This document shows positions 21,112 through 32,009 of a DNA stretch of 64,000 nt, one piece after another. The position numbers and the translations under genes were made by a program. Position 1 is the first letter of the stretch. Every line of letters starts with the position of its first letter. Under the pieces are notes generated by a model. It ran no database searches and was not told the origin of the DNA. It saw only the letters and a list, made by a program, of their open reading frames with translations. This stretch comes from Acanthosepion lycidas (lineage: Eukaryota > Mollusca > Cephalopoda > Sepiida > Sepiidae). Location: positions 87,068,242 to 87,132,241 of the forward strand of contig OZ010596.1 of NCBI GenBank assembly GCA_963932145.1. Reading direction: 5' to 3'.

Positions 21112-21145
21112 ATATATGTGTGTGTGTGTGTATGTATGTATGTAT
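21112..21145. repeat. (TG)n / (TATG)n microsatellite
   Basis: ATATATGTGTGTG followed by TATG tetranucleotides, directly right of the nested fold-back element. Confidence 0.9.
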
Positions 21146-21820
21146 TTATGCATACTCATTTCAAAAGAAATATACTTTGCTTTCAGAAAGCACAAAACTA
21201 CATCTTTTTCTTGCATTTTATCATCTTAGAATAAATCTAATTCAACGCCTGTATTAAACTCTCAGTATATTCCCATGAAAAAATTTCTAAAAGACTGGTT
21301 AAATTTTTATCAGGTATGATAAAATTATGTTTTAAAAATATGCCGTTCTTTTTTTTCATGGCTGCCAAATAATACTTACTTATGGTTATTTATGTTTGCT
21401 TTTAGCTAACCAAAATATGCTGTGTTGTTCATATCATGCTTTAGGCCAATCTGTTCTTCTACCTTCCTCATGTCATGTGGCATCTGGTAATCTTTGTGTG
21501 TCACAGAGTGCTTCCTTTTTTTTTTTTTCATCTCATCAATAGCGATCAATTCACAGATTGGTGTGCTAGAGTATTGTGATCTCAGGATAAATAAATGCAA
21601 AATATTTTCTCATATGTAAACAAGATTTTTTAATTTTAGTCTGAAAATGATTCCTACAAGAAAAGTGAAAAAAGTACCGGGTGACCTGTTTGGATTACCC
21701 AAAAACAACATACAGATGAGGAATGTGGAAAATATATCTGCTATGACACTATGATATGAAAACCAAAGATGATGGGGTATTTTTGCTTTAATTCCATATC
21801 TCTTCAGGACATAAGTACTA
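21146..21820. other. Unassigned
   Basis: Nothing recognised. Confidence 0.5.
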
Positions 21821-21821
21821 A

Positions 21822-22080
21822 TGGCTCTCCACAGATTCCTTTATCATCAGCAATTTGTCATGAATTCTTAGGAAAGATGGAGAGTGGTTTTTCTTTGACT
21901 TCTCTACAAATTCCTTTTCTTTATTCAGTGAATTGCCATAACTTCTTGGGAAAAATGATGGAGTGGTTTCCTCATTGCCTTCTCCACAGATTCCATTTCT
22001 TTAGTAACTGTGAATTTCCCTGACTTCTTGGGAATCATAGTGAAGTTGTTTTTCGTAGCCTTCTTTGCATATTCTTTTTT
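21822..22080. repeat. Tandem repeat, ~80-bp unit, about 3 copies
   Basis: Units align on CCACAGATTCCTTTATC (21828), CTACAAATTCCTTTTCTTTA (21904) and CCACAGATTCCATTTCTTTA (21984). Each is followed by a TG-ATT-C-TGA-TTCTT-GGAAA block and a GAGTGGTTT-like block. One strand is open across the array only by chance. Confidence 0.65.
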
Positions 22081-22104
22081 TTAATTATCATTAACTCCAC
22101 TTCT

Positions 22105-22200
22105 TACCCTTTCTTATGCCCATACAACACTATACAGTGACCCTCTACCTTGAGTGGAACTTTGGCCTTGTATTGGGTAAACATTAGTATTAAAAAAGAA
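22105..22200 (+). repeat. LINE/SINE 3' tail repeat T, copy 1
   Basis: Shares CTTGTATTGGGTAAAC, CAGTGACCCTCTACCTTGAGTGG and ACCCTTTCTTATGCCC blocks with 23345-23455 and 38040-38130, each ending in an A-rich run. Probably the 3' end of LINE family F or a SINE sharing it. Confidence 0.55.
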
Positions 22201-22254
22201 ACCTCAGCAAATGGCATTTGTGTACATTGAATTTGGTGTATGACTTTCATAGCT

Positions 22255-22530
22255 AATGTTCAAACAAGCTTTATCGTCTAGTTCCACTGGCTAGGACATA
22301 CCATGCCACATACATCAGTTCAACCTCATCATTCTCTTCCTATTCCATTCGTAAGGAGAAAGTTCCACTTGTGCAGCTTCTTCCCAAGAACTGTTACTTT
22401 GTGGAACAGACTGAAGAAAGAATGTTTCCCAATCTGTTATCTATATGGCAAACACATGTTAGTACAGACGCAAAAGAGACTTCAGAATGTGAAAGTGCAT
22501 TGTCTTGCATAAATATACTCTTTAGCTTAA
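22255..22530 (+). pseudogene. LINE family F, C-terminal fragment
   Basis: An open stretch reads RKFHLCSFFPRTVTLWNRLK, a recurrent C-terminal block of non-LTR RT proteins (aromatic-Pro-Arg-Thr...LWN.L), then a frame break near 22440. It is preceded by a copy of tail repeat T, so the order suggests fragments from two insertions. Confidence 0.6.
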
Positions 22531-23340
22531 AGGTTCTTGGTTGTATCCTGTACCACTCAAAAACATCTTATCTAAGGACTTAGTATAATTCTCTGAATTT
22601 ATCTTGAACCATTATCAACTTTAAAGGGATCTATAATTTTACTGCCTATAATACTAGCTCAAAACATTGCTTTACTTCCTTTCACAATGCCTTCCAAATC
22701 ATATTGGTTAACTATTTCCATGAAGGCCTCAAACTTTATCCCAATCATCAGGTTCAAATGTAGCTCTATAGTCATCACTAAAAATTACTGTTGAGAAATC
22801 AGTTTCCATGTCCTTCTTTGCTCAAATTGAACATTTCTTTTTATGATGTTTACTTAAAAGTGGTAGCTGGTGACTTTCTTTGTCAGTGTTTTTCAATATT
22901 CATCATTTTTTTCTTTGTTTACATTTGTAATACCAGCTCCTTTAAATATTTTCTTGCTTAAAATGTGGCAAACATGTGTTAGAGGCCTCAGATCACATGC
23001 AGACATGTTACAGATCAACAGCAGTTACATCTGAGTTTTTTCCCATTAGCATGTCTACATATGGGTCACTCTGCAACTGGTCAAGATCTGGTTCTTTGTA
23101 AGATGCCTTATGCCAATAAATACTAGGAGAAAACAGCAGTCGGCAAGACACAGCGTCTTGTGAAGTCAGTCCGATAGGAATTTTGTTCATCAAGTTGCTG
23201 TGGTTTCCGAGGCAGTGTTATTTTTGTTACCCACTGCCTCTTCCCTCTCTCTGTAGTTGTTGGGAGAGCAATTAGTTAGGTATTTCCCCCCAATCTCAAC
23301 ACACTCTTTGCTTACATTAGAACAATCTATCCTATATATC
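22530..23340. other. Unassigned
   Basis: No gene, RNA or repeat recognised. Confidence 0.5.
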
Positions 23341-23344
23341 CTCA

Positions 23345-23455
23345 TAATATGTACTATATTTCCTTCCCTTTACACCCCTTACAACAAGCCCATTCAGTAA
23401 CCCTCTATTTTGAGTGGCTCTTGGACCTTGTATTGGGTGAATGATAGTATAAAAT
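23345..23455 (+). repeat. LINE/SINE 3' tail repeat T, copy 2
   Basis: CCTTCCCTTTACACCCCTTA, CAGTAACCCTCTATTTTGAG and CTTGTATTGGGTGAATGATA, parallel to 22105-22200 and 38040-38130. Confidence 0.6.
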
Positions 23456-23559
23456 CCATTAGTAGATGTTGATCAGGAAACAGTTAGCTTAGTAGATATA
23501 AAACTGTATTTTTGAAAATATTTTTATGTAGGCATAAAAATAAATACCTGTTGAAAACC

Positions 23560-23735
23560 CTTTATTTTGCTCACTGGGGTAGACTTTTCTAGTTCCACGT
23601 GCCATGTTTAATGGATGTCAGTTATCTCCTGTTAATTTCCCTCTGAAAGTTCTGCACTGCCTCAACCGGGTATTGAACTCACGCTCTTTGGGTCCTGTCA
23701 CTGGCACAGTAGATAAAGGCATTAGTTAGATCCAA
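23560..23735 (-). repeat. tRNA-like SINE core with part of one arm, minus strand
   Basis: Reverse-complement match to 10855-11045 of the composite element: CTTTATTTTGCTCACTGGGG, CATGTTTAATGGATGTCAGTT, GGGTATTGAACTCACGC (B-box, minus strand) and GGGTCCTGTCACTGG. A short deletion removes the GGATCTAACTAACGCC segment, then CACAGTAGATAAAGGC follows in the opposite orientation, so the copy is rearranged. Confidence 0.7.
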
Positions 23736-23888
23736 TGTCTTAACATTATTTGGGTGGTATTTCTGCCGTACACTCTATTAAGCTTTTCAATTTCTTTGAC
23801 CATGATATTTTGTTCCCTATGCATTTTGGGAAAATCTGAAGGAACCATTGTGCTTTAAAGGCAAATACAACCTTGCTTTATTGTGAAG

Positions 23889-23967
23889 CTCTTTGTGGCC
23901 GAGTGGTAAAAGCACACCTGATCAGATGGTGCTTCCTCTTGCAAAGGTTCAAATCCTGCTGGAGGGC
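23889..23967 (+). tRNA. tRNA-like sequence (pseudogene or SINE head)
   Basis: A good A-box TGGCCGAGTGG at 23896-23906 and a perfect B-box GGTTCAAATCC at 23946-23956 with tRNA-like spacing. The putative acceptor strands CTCTTTG (23889-23895) and TGGAGGG (23960-23966) pair only through many G-U pairs, and the T-stem is weak. The anticodon loop (within CACCTGATCAGATGGTG) has no T before a convincing anticodon. The GGCCGAGTGGT start resembles Leu/Ser tRNAs. I read it as a tRNA-derived pseudogene or polymerase III SINE head, not a working tRNA. Confidence 0.45.
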
Positions 23968-24186
23968 ATATTTTCTTCATTAATTTTTCTCAAGTATGCA
24001 GACTGGTAGACAAAATAATTACTGTTTAGAATAAACAGAGCATCTATTCAAATGCAGGTATCTGCTAAAAATAACATTTCAAGTAATAACAGTACGTTAG
24101 ATTAACAAATAAAATCCATTAATTCTTTAGAAATTGCTTTGTCTACAATATGAAACTGAGCAGACATGTAAGTCAGTGTTCTTTAA

Positions 24187-24190
<4 letters not shown>

Positions 24191-24237
<47 letters not shown>

Positions 24238-24246
24238 CACACACAC
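24191..24246. repeat. (TA)n / (AC)n microsatellite
   Basis: About 20 TA dinucleotides, AAA, then an AC run, directly left of a hairpin element. Confidence 0.95.
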
Positions 24247-24274
24247 AGAGTGAAATGGACTGTGACAATTATTT

Positions 24275-24463
24275 AATATATTTTCTGTTTATACATTATT
24301 TTAATAAATACAATTTATTTAAGTAAATGCTCTGTTTTTTAATGAGACATTGAATTTAAACATTGAATCGATAAATGTAATTAATACTATTTAATTAAAA
24401 AGCAAAGCATTTATTTCAACAAATTGTATCCATTAAAATAATGTATAAACAGAAAATATATTA
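24275..24463. mobile_element. Fold-back hairpin element, 189 bp
   Basis: The left arm 24275-24341 (AATATATTTTCTGTTTATAC...) is the reverse complement of the right arm 24395-24463 with about one mismatch in eight. The loop is AT-rich. No coding content. Confidence 0.75.
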
Positions 24464-24489
24464 TCTATACATATTTAGAAAAATATTCT

Positions 24490-25513
24490 TTCAAAAATTT
24501 TGAAACTACCTTGGCCATTTCAGCAAATCGTCATGGACATCTTCCATGTTGGGAACCATGGTTACTTAGCATGCGCTGACAGGTTAACAGGCTGGCTGAA
24601 TCTATACCACTTGAGCCACGGAGAAGCAACTGCCTCAAGAATTATTTCGATTTGCCGGGACATATTTCAAACCTACGGCGCTCCTGAGGAACTCAGCAGT
24701 GATGGTGGGCCACCCTTCACATCTCTTCCATTCAAGCAATTTTTAAAAGACTGGGCTGTTAAACACAGGTTATCATCTGCTGGTTACCCACAATCCAATG
24801 GTCGTGCAGAGCTCGCTGTCAAAACGGCCAAGAGAATCGTAAATGGCAACACAGGAGCACAAGGATCATTGGACAATAACCGTGCAGCAAGAGCCATCCT
24901 CCAATACAGGAATACGCCCATTCAAAACATTGGGCTATCCCCTGCTCAACTACTACTCCACCGCCGACTACGTGACTACATACCATCCCACCCCACACTC
25001 TATAAGCCACACGCGAATTGGATAACCGCAGCCCAAAATCGCGAGTTAAGTCTGTCCCGGCGGAACGCTCGTCTCATAGAGCAATACAACAGAACAGCAC
25101 ACACCTTAAATCCCCTTCAAAAAGGACAAATAGTGGCACTACAACGACCAACAACCCGCCGATGGGACACAACAGGTCAGGTCATTGAAACCCTCCCCAA
25201 CCACCAATACCGTATCAGAATTGACGGATCAGGTAGAATTACCTTACGAAATCGCCGATTTCTCAGGAAACTGGATACACCAACAATCCCAGTTCCAAGA
25301 CCTAGTGCCTTACCCGATACCCCTACACCAGTGCCACAAACATTCGACGCTGGAATAACATCAAACACTGCTCAGCCGTCTACAATAACACGGACAAAAC
25401 CCCCTCGGGCATTGTCCAGACTACTTCCACACAACCAGCCAGGTTTAAAGGAACTTATCCCTCCCCAAAGGCCACTACCGACACGCGATGGGGGGGAAGG
25501 AGATGTAGAATAA
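24490..25513 (+). CDS. Ty3/gypsy-type integrase, 5'-truncated but otherwise open
   Basis: A single open frame of about 337 residues that begins inside an element; the first Met (24500) is unlikely to be a native start because the upstream Pol is missing. It carries an intact integrase core: D13 in QIVMDIF, D68 in LSSDGGPPF, and E104 in NGRAEL, giving DD35E spacing. A C-terminal DNA-binding part follows (LQKGQIVALQ at about 204-213, then YRIRIDGSGRITLRNRRFLR at about 232-251) and a Pro-rich tail. Integrase would insert element cDNA. It is higher in GC than its flanks and much better preserved than the 1.1-5.6 kb gypsy, so it is younger and of another lineage. A purine tract and an LTR follow. 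Without RT and a 5' LTR it cannot move by itself. Confidence 0.9.
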
Positions 25514-25869
25514 CAAGACAATAAACAGCACTTACCGGTGTAAGAGTCCCAGCTAGCGTCCAGCTGGCAGACAAAAATAAAGCAGGTTGTAACTTAATAC
25601 AAACCCTGCTAACTGATGAATCAAGCTGGTATTTATATAGAAATACCTCCACTCAGGTACCAGCAGCCAATCACAGCCCAAGCAATGGACTATCCCACTT
25701 TAGCACAATGAGATGCTCCATTGCACCATAAATAGCTCTCTTCCTCAAGGTTGGATTACTGTTTACCTCAGCTTGCTCCACAACTGAGTGTTTATCTTGA
25801 TCACGTGATTGTTCGACACTACCTGTGTCTCACATTTTGTACACATGCGTAGACGTGGCAATGTCAACA
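25504..25869 (+). repeat. 3' LTR of the truncated gypsy element
   Basis: Starts TGTAGAATAACAAG right after a polypurine tract (GGGGGGGAAGGAGA, about 25490-25503), the normal arrangement at a 3' LTR. It contains CCAATCACAGCCC at about 25668 and CCATAAATAGCTC at about 25726, which could be U3 promoter elements, and an AATAAA at 25521. The right border is uncertain. No second LTR is present. Confidence 0.65.
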
Positions 25870-26000
25870 AAGCCCAGTTTGATGAAATCCTAATGGATGA
25901 AACATGCCAGAAAAAAAAAACTTTCTAGTTTTTTATATTTTTCTAAATACTGTTTGTTGATATATAAAATTATGCATATATATTTGGAAAAAGGTGAAAA

Positions 26001-26337
26001 GAAAACTTAGCTGATGCATTTTGTCTTCTGAGGGACGTTAACAAGGTAAATGTAAGGATTTTATTTTGTGACACGTATTTATGTACAAGAGCAAAAATGT
26101 TATTGGTTTTTCAAAATATTTAGGTATAGGAGTGTTCATGAATATTTATCAGGTTAACAGAAAAGTCAAGCAAGTTTATGGAGGACATGAGGTGATACAA
26201 TTTAATGCCTAATAAACGAAAGTGAGTAGGTGATATTTTTCTTTTAATATTTAAATACTTGTCATGAAATAAAATCCTTATTTTTGCCTTGATAAAGTCC
26301 CTCAGAAGAAGAAAAGCATCAACTAAGATAAGTTTTC
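26001..26337. mobile_element. Fold-back element, ~337 bp
   Basis: The left arm 26001-26080 (GAAAACTTAGCTGATGCATT...) is an imperfect reverse complement of the right arm 26253-26337. Shared inward blocks are TTCTGAGGGAC, CAAGG and AAGGATTTTATTT. The right arm contains CTTGATAAAGTCCCTCAGAA then GAAAAGCATC, laid out like the arm boxes of the 10.7- and 20.8-kb elements. The spacer has no coding content. Confidence 0.7.
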
Positions 26338-26396
26338 CTTTTGTTTTTATTTATATTGTCCTTTTACAGATATACCCTATCTGAAATTTTTACACC

Positions 26397-26424
<28 letters not shown>
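26397..26424. repeat. (TA)n microsatellite left of the Penelope element
   Basis: About 13 TA dinucleotides; another TA tract touches the right end of the element at 29308. Confidence 0.95.
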
Positions 26425-26428
<4 letters not shown>

Positions 26429-26524
26429 GGAAAGAACTGGTTAAGTAAATAATCCAAAGTTCTTTAGTATTTTTGTTATTATTTTTAAAAAATAGTGCTC
26501 GATACAAAAGTAGAGCATAAATAT

Positions 26525-26955
26525 TATTTATTTAAAAATATGATTCCAACACACTGCATAAGAGGTCTCATGTTTCAAAACAAGAGCCAAAAACTTCAAT
26601 ATAATTATTTGAATTAAATTGAGTTAAAGTAAGCTCTGTTCCATCTTCAAGCAAAATTTTTTTGGGAATAACTTATTTCTGAAATTTACGTGTTTTAATA
26701 GTATATTCATAATTGAAATCAAAATTTCCATGGTAACAGCCAGGGCGAATTGTTTAAAATAGGTAGGGGTGTTTGGTATTAATAATTTGTATCAGTATAG
26801 AGTTACTTTCATAGATGTCAAGTCAGGGTAAGGTGGGGGTGTCTAAATTTAAAACGGAAGATGTTTTCGCTTAGTCTGGTTTACATGTCTATGGAGATTT
26901 ATTTATTTTTTTTATTTTATTTCTTTATGAAAGGTATTTGTGTATATAAAAACTG
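26525..26955. repeat. Left inverted arm of the Penelope element
   Basis: Reverse complement of 28874-29308. Landmarks are TATGATTCCAACACACTGCA at the outer end, CCATGGTAACAGCCAGGGCG in the middle and TATTTGTGTATATAAAAACT at the inner end. I looked for a hammerhead ribozyme core, known from Penelope terminal repeats, but found no convincing CTGANGA...GAAA pair here. Confidence 0.9.
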
Positions 26956-27071
26956 TCGTAACATTTGTTTTTTGATGACTTCATAAAGGGTTATCTTTTT
27001 TTGTAGGGTATTTAAACTATTTATTTAAGCTTTAGATTATAAAAGTTATTTTATTGTATGCTTGTTTTTAG

Positions 27072-28730
27072 CTAATTATTCAGTGCATAAATCTGATGAT
27101 GTCGGCAAAAAACCGTTAACTCATATCTATTGTTTAATAGATTTTTTTTATTTAGAAACTTAATAATGTGCAGTTTCTCATGGAGGCACAAAGGGCATGG
27201 GTCATCCCAAGTTTTACAAGTTCTAGTCCTATTTATAATTTTCCATTTTACTTTAGGTGTCCTGTTTATTTCCTTCAGGTGCCAAAAATATTTAGATAGA
27301 GAAGTCTGATTTCTTTTATTTATATTGTTGAAAGAGCACTTATGCTGCCTCCATCTGGGTTTAAATTCATTCTTCGTGGAGCCAATGTATATCATATTAG
27401 TATTAGTACTCTCAGTGGATGAGATAATACATTGGTATACCACAGATTTGACGCAGTATTTATTTTCTAATGGGCAGTCTTCTGGGTTTCTACAATCACA
27501 CAATTTTTCACTGTTATTGTCTGATTTAAGTGTAGGGTTTTTATTAATACTATTCAGGCATGGGGGTTTGTTCAGGATTTTATTATTGTGTTTTTTTATT
27601 ATACTTTCTAGATTTTCAGTGCAGCTGTAACTCAATTTTAGGGTGTTCTTATTAAATATATTACTCAGCCTACTATTGGTGCGGAAGTGTTTATCAATTA
27701 AAGCTAAGAATTTCTGTCCTAGTTTAATACTAACCATTTGGTTGAACGGAAGGGTATACCAAATGATTTTTCTTTTCCTGTTTTTTTTCTTCTGGCCAGT
27801 GCAATTGTCTCTATAGTTAATGTTTGCCTTTTTATAACCACTATTTTTTAGGGCAGCATTATAGAAGCCATTGTGTTGTTGGAATATTTCTTTGTTAGCG
27901 GAGTTAATGCTAATTCTATTTTCTATTGATGAGTGTATATGTTTAATTATGGATGGAGGTTGGTTTGACTTCGGGTGTGTATATAAGGGGTTAGCATTTG
28001 GTTTTCTATAAGGTTGGTATGTGTTGCTTGCGAAGTCTAGAGTTACGTCGAGGAAGTTTACCCTTTTCAATTTAGAAGAGACTGTTATCTTTAAGTTTAA
28101 ATTCACTAAATATAATTTTTCTGATTTTCTCAATCTTAAAACTAGTAGAACTCCTCACCACCATGAGCCCGTCATCTCTATACAGTCCGATGTCCTTAAT
28201 ATCAATTTCGCGGTGTGCGGTTAAGTTGTACAGTATTAAAAGACCAACAAGGTCTGCAGAGTCTAATGATCCCATAGTGATGTCAAACAGGTCGTTATTG
28301 TTTTTTATCCATTGGTCCCCATTATGAATGAGGACAGATTTTTTTGCGCTGAGGATTATATCTGTTTCTTTCTTTGTCAGGTTAGAATACACAGCAGCAA
28401 AGTCCAGGGCAGTCGTAAATAGATCCTTCGAAATTGATGGGTAGTAATCCACGATATCGAACTGTATTAGGGTGCAATTCTGTTTGTTATCAATATTGTT
28501 AAACCAATTGATAACATCTTTAGTATTGATCCATAATTTTAATCCAAGCTGTTTTTTTATTTGGCAAGTAATTTTTTCCAGGATCCTTTTGCTGATCTTT
28601 CCTATGTCGGGTCAGGTAGGGTTAATTATTAGTAGGGTTTTCCAAAAAATCATATTTATGGTCCTTAAGAGTTATGTAACATTCCTTTTCAGCAAGTTTG
28701 CCTACTCAATCGCTAATTTTTAATTTATCA
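27072..28730 (-). pseudogene. Penelope RT plus GIY-YIG endonuclease, frameshifted
   Basis: Reading on the minus strand: EKECYITLKDHKYDF (about 28690-28640), then a frameshift and an in-frame TGA (at about 28610), PDIGKISKRILEKI, then LIQFDIVDYYPSISKDLF (28467-28414; RT box with the first catalytic Asp), LYRDDGLMVV (about 28190-28160; the RT box with the Asp pair), a frameshift near 28085-28130, SKLKRVNFLDVTLDF, then MIYIGSTKNEFKPRWRQHK (about 27397-27340; the YIG half of GIY-YIG, with the GIY half as VVYQC) and FWHLKE. RT and nuclease together would copy element RNA at a nicked target. Domain order and motifs are those of Penelope-like elements. The valid start lies above 28730; the GTG before DYYPS is internal. 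Three lesions make this copy inactive. Confidence 0.9.
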
Positions 28731-28873
28731 GTTATTTTTTTACTTGCTCTGTTTATGCTGTCAACCATATTTATGATGTTGTTGCAAGCTTTTTTATAAG
28801 TCCTGGTTAAGTTTTTTTTAATTAAGTTGTTGTAGTCATCAACAGCCAATTTGTAGAAGTTGCCAGTTTATGG

Positions 28874-29303
28874 CAGTTTTTATATACACAAATCCCTTTC
28901 ATAAAGAAATAAAATAAAAAAAATAAATAAATCTCCATAGACATGTAAACCAGACTAAGCGAAAACATCTTCCGTTTTAAATTTAGACACCCCCACCTTA
29001 CCCTGACTTGACATCTATGAAAGTAACTCTATACTGATACAAATTATTAACACCAAACACCCCTACCTATTTTAAACAATTCGCCCTGGCTGTTACCATG
29101 GAAATTTTGATTTCAATTATGAATATACTATTAAAACACGTAAATTTCAGAACTAAGTTATTCCCAAAAAAATTTTCGCTCGAAGATGAAACAGAGCTTA
29201 CTTTAACTCAATTTAATTCAAATAATTATATTGAAGTTTTCGGCTCTTGTTTTGAAACATGAGACCTCTTATGTAGCGTGTTGGAATCATATTTTTAAAT
29301 AAA

Positions 29304-29308
<5 letters not shown>
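28874..29308. repeat. Right inverted arm of the Penelope element
   Basis: Reverse complement of 26525-26955. Differences include TCGCTCGAAGATGAAACAGA here against the TTGAAGATGGAACAGA reading of the other arm. It ends at a (TA)n tract. Confidence 0.9.

Positions 29309-29350
<42 letters not shown>
29308..29350. repeat. (TA)n microsatellite right of the Penelope element
   Basis: About 21 TA dinucleotides beginning exactly where homology between the inverted arms stops. Confidence 0.95.
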
Positions 29351-29353
<3 letters not shown>

Positions 29354-31930
29354 CAAATTATTATGTTCACACACATGATCAAAATTAGTGAATATTTGTT
29401 TTCTTTGCGACAAAATTATTTTTCACTTGTTTAAAATGATATTGGACAAACTAATAGTGCCATTAGCGTTTTGTGAAATTTTGTAAAAATCATAAAAAAA
29501 AATGTTTGTGCAAATGTATTTATGCAAGAATGCAGAAGCATTTGCATATATACATTTGTATATGCAGTCCAATATATTCACATGATTTATATGTGCATTC
29601 ATGCATGCCGGGTGGGGGCTAATGATACATCCGAGTGTGAAAAAAAACTTTTACAATGTTGCTTGCAGCGTGCACTGCTTACACAATATAAATGCTGATA
29701 AATTCTGCAATTCAATAATGCAGCAGTAGGTTACAACTGATCAGCAGAGGAAAAGTGCAGATGACCTGGCCTAGATGCCCAGTTAATTGGCTTACCATAC
29801 AACCATTTACTTAATAATGATGAAAATAATAACAACATGTAGAGGGGTTTATTTTCCGTGAAAACAGAATTACCTACTCAAAACAGAAATCGTGATCTTG
29901 AAATGTAAAATTATTTTCTAACTGATTTGCAAACTGCCATTTTCGTTACTATATTTGCCTTTCCTAACTCACTCATCTGACGGACATCAGCAGATAAAGT
30001 CGTTAATGTTTTAATACATTCCACTTACCTACTGTCAACCTACAGTTTCTATTATTTAGGGACTACGTTTTGTGAAGTTGGCTTGATTTAATTAAAAAAA
30101 AAAAAGTTGAGGAGGTGGAGAAAATTTTGACTTTTTGTTTTCTCTTTTTTTTTTTCCTATTACACATGGTGACCAAATTAATTAAGTGACCAAACGATAA
30201 TGTAGTTTTTTTTGTCTCTAGATGACTTTGTGTTATGACTTTTCTGTAGGTTTTGGTACTTTCACTTAATTCTTATTTAGGATTGTAACAATCTCTGCAA
30301 GGGTTGTGCTGGAAACTCATCAAGTTAGATTAAGGGCTGAAGTACGAGGTATAAAACCTATCAAGCTGGAGCAACTTATTCAATAGATGGATATTCCAGC
30401 TAGTAAAATTTTTCATTTTTCTTTGATTTTCTTGTTTAAATAACATTTATATATTGTCACACTTTCTCACAAAGTATTATAATGAAGTAAAAACAAAAAA
30501 CTATATTGAAAAAAGGAAAAAAAAAAAGTAATTCCCTAAAACCTGAAACACAATTAAAGAAAAGTTGAAATGGAAAATCGGTGCCTCTAAATATGCATCT
30601 CTTCTTTTCTGTTTATGAAGAACAGAAATAAATATGAATAAAAAATACAAATGAAGGCATCTCTGTGGCATTATGAGAATAGGCAGATCAATGAAATGGC
30701 AATGTTCTGCTTATGGGAATGAAATCACGTAGCACTGTTGAAGTGAAATGGCATTTCTGTTTCAGGAGACTGGAATTGCAAGGTCTTCTAATCAATGAAA
30801 ACAAGCGGGCAGATGGTGTGATGGGTGAAAATGGATGCATATTAGTTGATGCATTTAGGCAAGTAGGCAGATGAGGGGTGGAGATTACCAAGAGGATCCA
30901 ATATTTTATAAGTACACAAATGCAATCAATGAAAGATTCGGTTACAAAACGGATAAACGTGAAGTTGATGCAGATATCCCTAGCACTATCTTTTGATTTT
31001 AATGACTGATTTGTTTTTTATGGCTTATCAACATTTGAAGGTTATTTAAAGCCATAAAATATTTTTAGATTCTAAGAGGACTTTTGTTTTTTGAGGTAAT
31101 GATTTATTGATACTAATCTTATTAAATAACCCATAACAAGGAGAGAGACAAGGTGGATTCATATATTTCCCAAGGTTATTTGCTTGTAAATGAATATAAT
31201 GAAACTAATTGGAATTGAAACTTTGCTTTGTGAATTACAATTTCAAGCCATTATCCATTACACTATTTGCACATACAAGCTTACACCTGATATTTCCAAG
31301 TGGTAATGACGTTGTGTAACTTCAGTAATCCTACAAAAACCAGTGTTTCAATGTGATATGGCCATAAGGTGGACTATTTTTTGCCCAATATTAAAAAAAT
31401 CTTAGAAGCTTTGTATTACTCATGCAATCAATCAGCTAGAATGTTAGCATTCTTTAATTTTAAATCCCAGAAAATCTTGGAAAAAGAGCAACCAGTTAGC
31501 ATTTAAAAACCCTTCTCTTTTTGGGCAACTAAGGAAAACATAATTTTTAGAAAAGATCGAGCCACGATTGGCCATGGATGAGATGAGCAGGAGCAAAGCC
31601 ACAGAACAAATAGAATTGTAACAGAGATGCTATCAGCCTTAGTTAATTTTTTTTTTTTAAAGTAAATTTGGTTTGTGAAAATCAGGTAATTTTTCGAGTC
31701 ATTTCCAATTTTCTCACCAAGTAACATTTCAGTTGTGTGTGTGTGATTATTGATTAATCTTTCTTTTTCTTGTTTAATACATACTTCTAAGTTGATATAT
31801 TAAGTCAGTCATATCTCATTTATTACATAATATATCAGAAATATTTATCCCGATTTACTATTACTAGTAGTACTAGTTGTACGATAACATTTTTGTTTAA
31901 TCTGATTATCATATCCTGCATATTAATAAT
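29351..31930. other. Unassigned, 2.6 kb
   Basis: No gene or element recognised. It contains scattered A/T homopolymers (for example about 30096 and 30520) and a short GTGTGTG tract at 31735. Open stretches are short and without motif. Confidence 0.5.
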
Positions 31931-32009
31931 GATTTTGCTACCAACAAGATTATGGAAATAATAAATGAAATATACAACAGTGTCAACATACCAGATCTTC
32001 CTCCTCTAT

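Larger units (their letters stand above)
26525..29308 (-). mobile_element. Penelope-like retroelement with inverted terminal arms
   Basis: A 2.8-kb unit: inverted arms of about 430 bases (26525-26955 and 28874-29308) enclose a minus-strand reading frame with Penelope-type RT and a GIY-YIG nuclease. Penelope-like elements are known to carry terminal repeats in direct or inverted orientation and to use a GIY-YIG nuclease. The arms still match closely (only scattered differences), while the coding part has one in-frame stop and at least two frameshifts. TA microsatellite adjoins both ends. This is the best-preserved autonomous-type element in the window. Confidence 0.9.

Noticed and set aside
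27084..27112. CTGATGA motif followed by a small stem, possible hammerhead
   Set aside because: It lacks the GAAA box after the stem and lies in the 3' coding end of the Penelope frame, where the complementary strand encodes the conserved CRHHQ-like tail.
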